Shown here: positions 5,631 to 6,176 of the stretch, piece after piece
How the letters are laid out: the number at the start of each line of letters is the position of its first letter
How positions within the stretch are numbered: position 1 is the stretch's first letter
DNA from: Rhodothermota bacterium
Lineage (GTDB): Bacteria > Hydrogenedentota > Hydrogenedentia > Hydrogenedentales > GCA-2746185
Assembly: GCA_009885415.1 (NCBI GenBank)
Contig: VFKU01000091.1
Coordinates: 1 to 6,176, forward strand
Reading direction: 5' to 3'
Length of the DNA: 6,176 bases
Program-made: the position numbers and the translations under genes
Notes under the pieces: generated by a model
What the model was told of the DNA's origin: nothing
What the model saw: only the letters and a program-made list of their open reading frames with translations
The model's database searches: none

Positions 5631-6176
5631 ATGTGGGAACGATTTACGGAACGCGCCAAGCGGGTCGTGAGCGCTGCTCGCGAGGAAGCCACCCGCCTCA
5701 ATAGCGAATACGTGCGGACGGAGCACATCCTGCTGGGACTGTGCCGCGAGCCCGAGGGCATCGCCGCGCGCGCGCTGGAAAACCTCGGCGTGGACATCGA
5801 GGCGCTGGCGACCGAGATCGAGCAGCAGTGCCAGCGTGGCACGGCCAGCGTCTCGGGGGACGAAATCGCCTTCACGCCGCGCGCCAAGAAGGTGCTCGAA
5901 TTGGCCGTTGAAGAGGCGCGCCGCTTCAACCACAGCTACATCGGCACCGAACACATCCTGCTCGGGCTCATTAAAGAAGGCGAGGGCATCGCCGCCAAGG
6001 TCCTGCAAGACATGAAAATTGATCTCGGCCGCGTACAGGCGGAGATCATCCGTCTACTGGGCGACCAGAGCCGCAGCGGACAGCCCGCGGCCGCCGGCAA
6101 AAAATCGCAGACGCCCGCGCTCGACACCTTCGGCCGCGATCTGACCCAGCTCGCCCGCGAAGGCAAGCTCGACCCG
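5631..6176 (+). CDS. clpC: ClpC-type Hsp100 ATPase, N-terminal 182 residues (cut by window edge)
   Basis: The frame opens at ATG 5631, ten bases after GAGGGA (5615-5620) and 15 bases after mcsB, and stays open to the edge. It encodes the double Clp N-domain. The first repeat has RFTERAKRVV and YVRTEHILLGL (27-37). The second has FTPRAKKVLELAVEEARRFN and YIGTEHILLGLIKEGEGIAA (103-122). A Gly/Ala/Lys linker follows (about 146-158), then PALDTFGRDLTQLAREGKLDP, which sits just before the first AAA+ Walker region in ClpC. ClpC unfolds proteins and feeds them to ClpP in the cytoplasm. The Glu of both TEH motifs (E31, E107), which bind phosphoarginine in Bacillus ClpC as I recall, are retained, as are T6 and T82. 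The linkage to mcsA and mcsB supports ClpC rather than ClpA or ClpB. The ATPase domains are off the window. Confidence 0.93.
   Translation, partial: MWERFTERAKRVVSAAREEATRLNSEYVRTEHILLGLCREPEGIAARALENLGVDIEALATEIEQQCQRGTASVSGDEIAFTPRAKKVLELAVEEARRFNHSYIGTEHILLGLIKEGEGIAAKVLQDMKIDLGRVQAEIIRLLGDQSRSGQPAAAGKKSQTPALDTFGRDLTQLAREGKLDP

Noticed and set aside
1..6176. CRISPR array, tRNA, rRNA or insertion sequence
   Set aside because: No regularly spaced direct repeats, tRNA-like cloverleaf, rRNA segment or transposase-like frame was seen on either strand.

Overview
The window is a GC-rich bacterial chromosome segment. It has two minus-strand genes on the left, cut at the left edge, and five plus-strand genes on the right, the last cut at the right edge. 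Three features suggest a Gram-negative-type bacterium of the PVC / Hydrogenedentota / Armatimonadota / Sumerlaeota kind. They are a pseudopilin-like protein of the DUF1559 type with an 'NHVPGGSNVLFLDGH' C-terminal motif, a periplasmic adaptor plus MacB-like permease, and an mcsA-mcsB-clpC cluster with no ctsR in front. This lineage call is an inference and was not tested by any search.

Left block (1-2146, minus strand): a long periplasmic adaptor (membrane fusion protein) gene starts at a GTG at 2146. Two bases after its stop, a MacB/FtsX-type ABC permease gene begins at 131 and runs off the window. Together they look like a tripartite efflux or export system. A plausible sigma70-type promoter (2196-2224, minus) lies in front.

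Middle (2147-2480): a 334-base intergenic region, less GC-rich than the rest, with no convincing gene. It holds a nested inverted repeat (2274-2358) and a tight hairpin (2381-2406), so it may be a structured leader or a small element remnant. It is followed by a small secreted Cys/His-rich protein (2481-2867, DUF2946-like) and then the pseudopilin-like gene (2961-3848).

Right block (4027-6176): mcsA, mcsB and clpC are tightly packed with gaps of 2 and 15 bases. They sit behind an extended -10 promoter (3964-3992) whose -35 overlaps one of two GGTC...GACC palindromes, a candidate operator. In Firmicutes these three products form the protein-arginine-phosphorylation / ClpCP degradation pathway. 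Here McsA has all four CxxC pairs, and the ClpC N-domain keeps the Glu of both TEH motifs (the phosphoarginine-binding positions). McsB, however, has lost most of the guanidino-kinase active-site residues I can align by eye. The most interesting reading of the window is a McsA-McsB-ClpC module in which McsB is a pseudokinase or adaptor.
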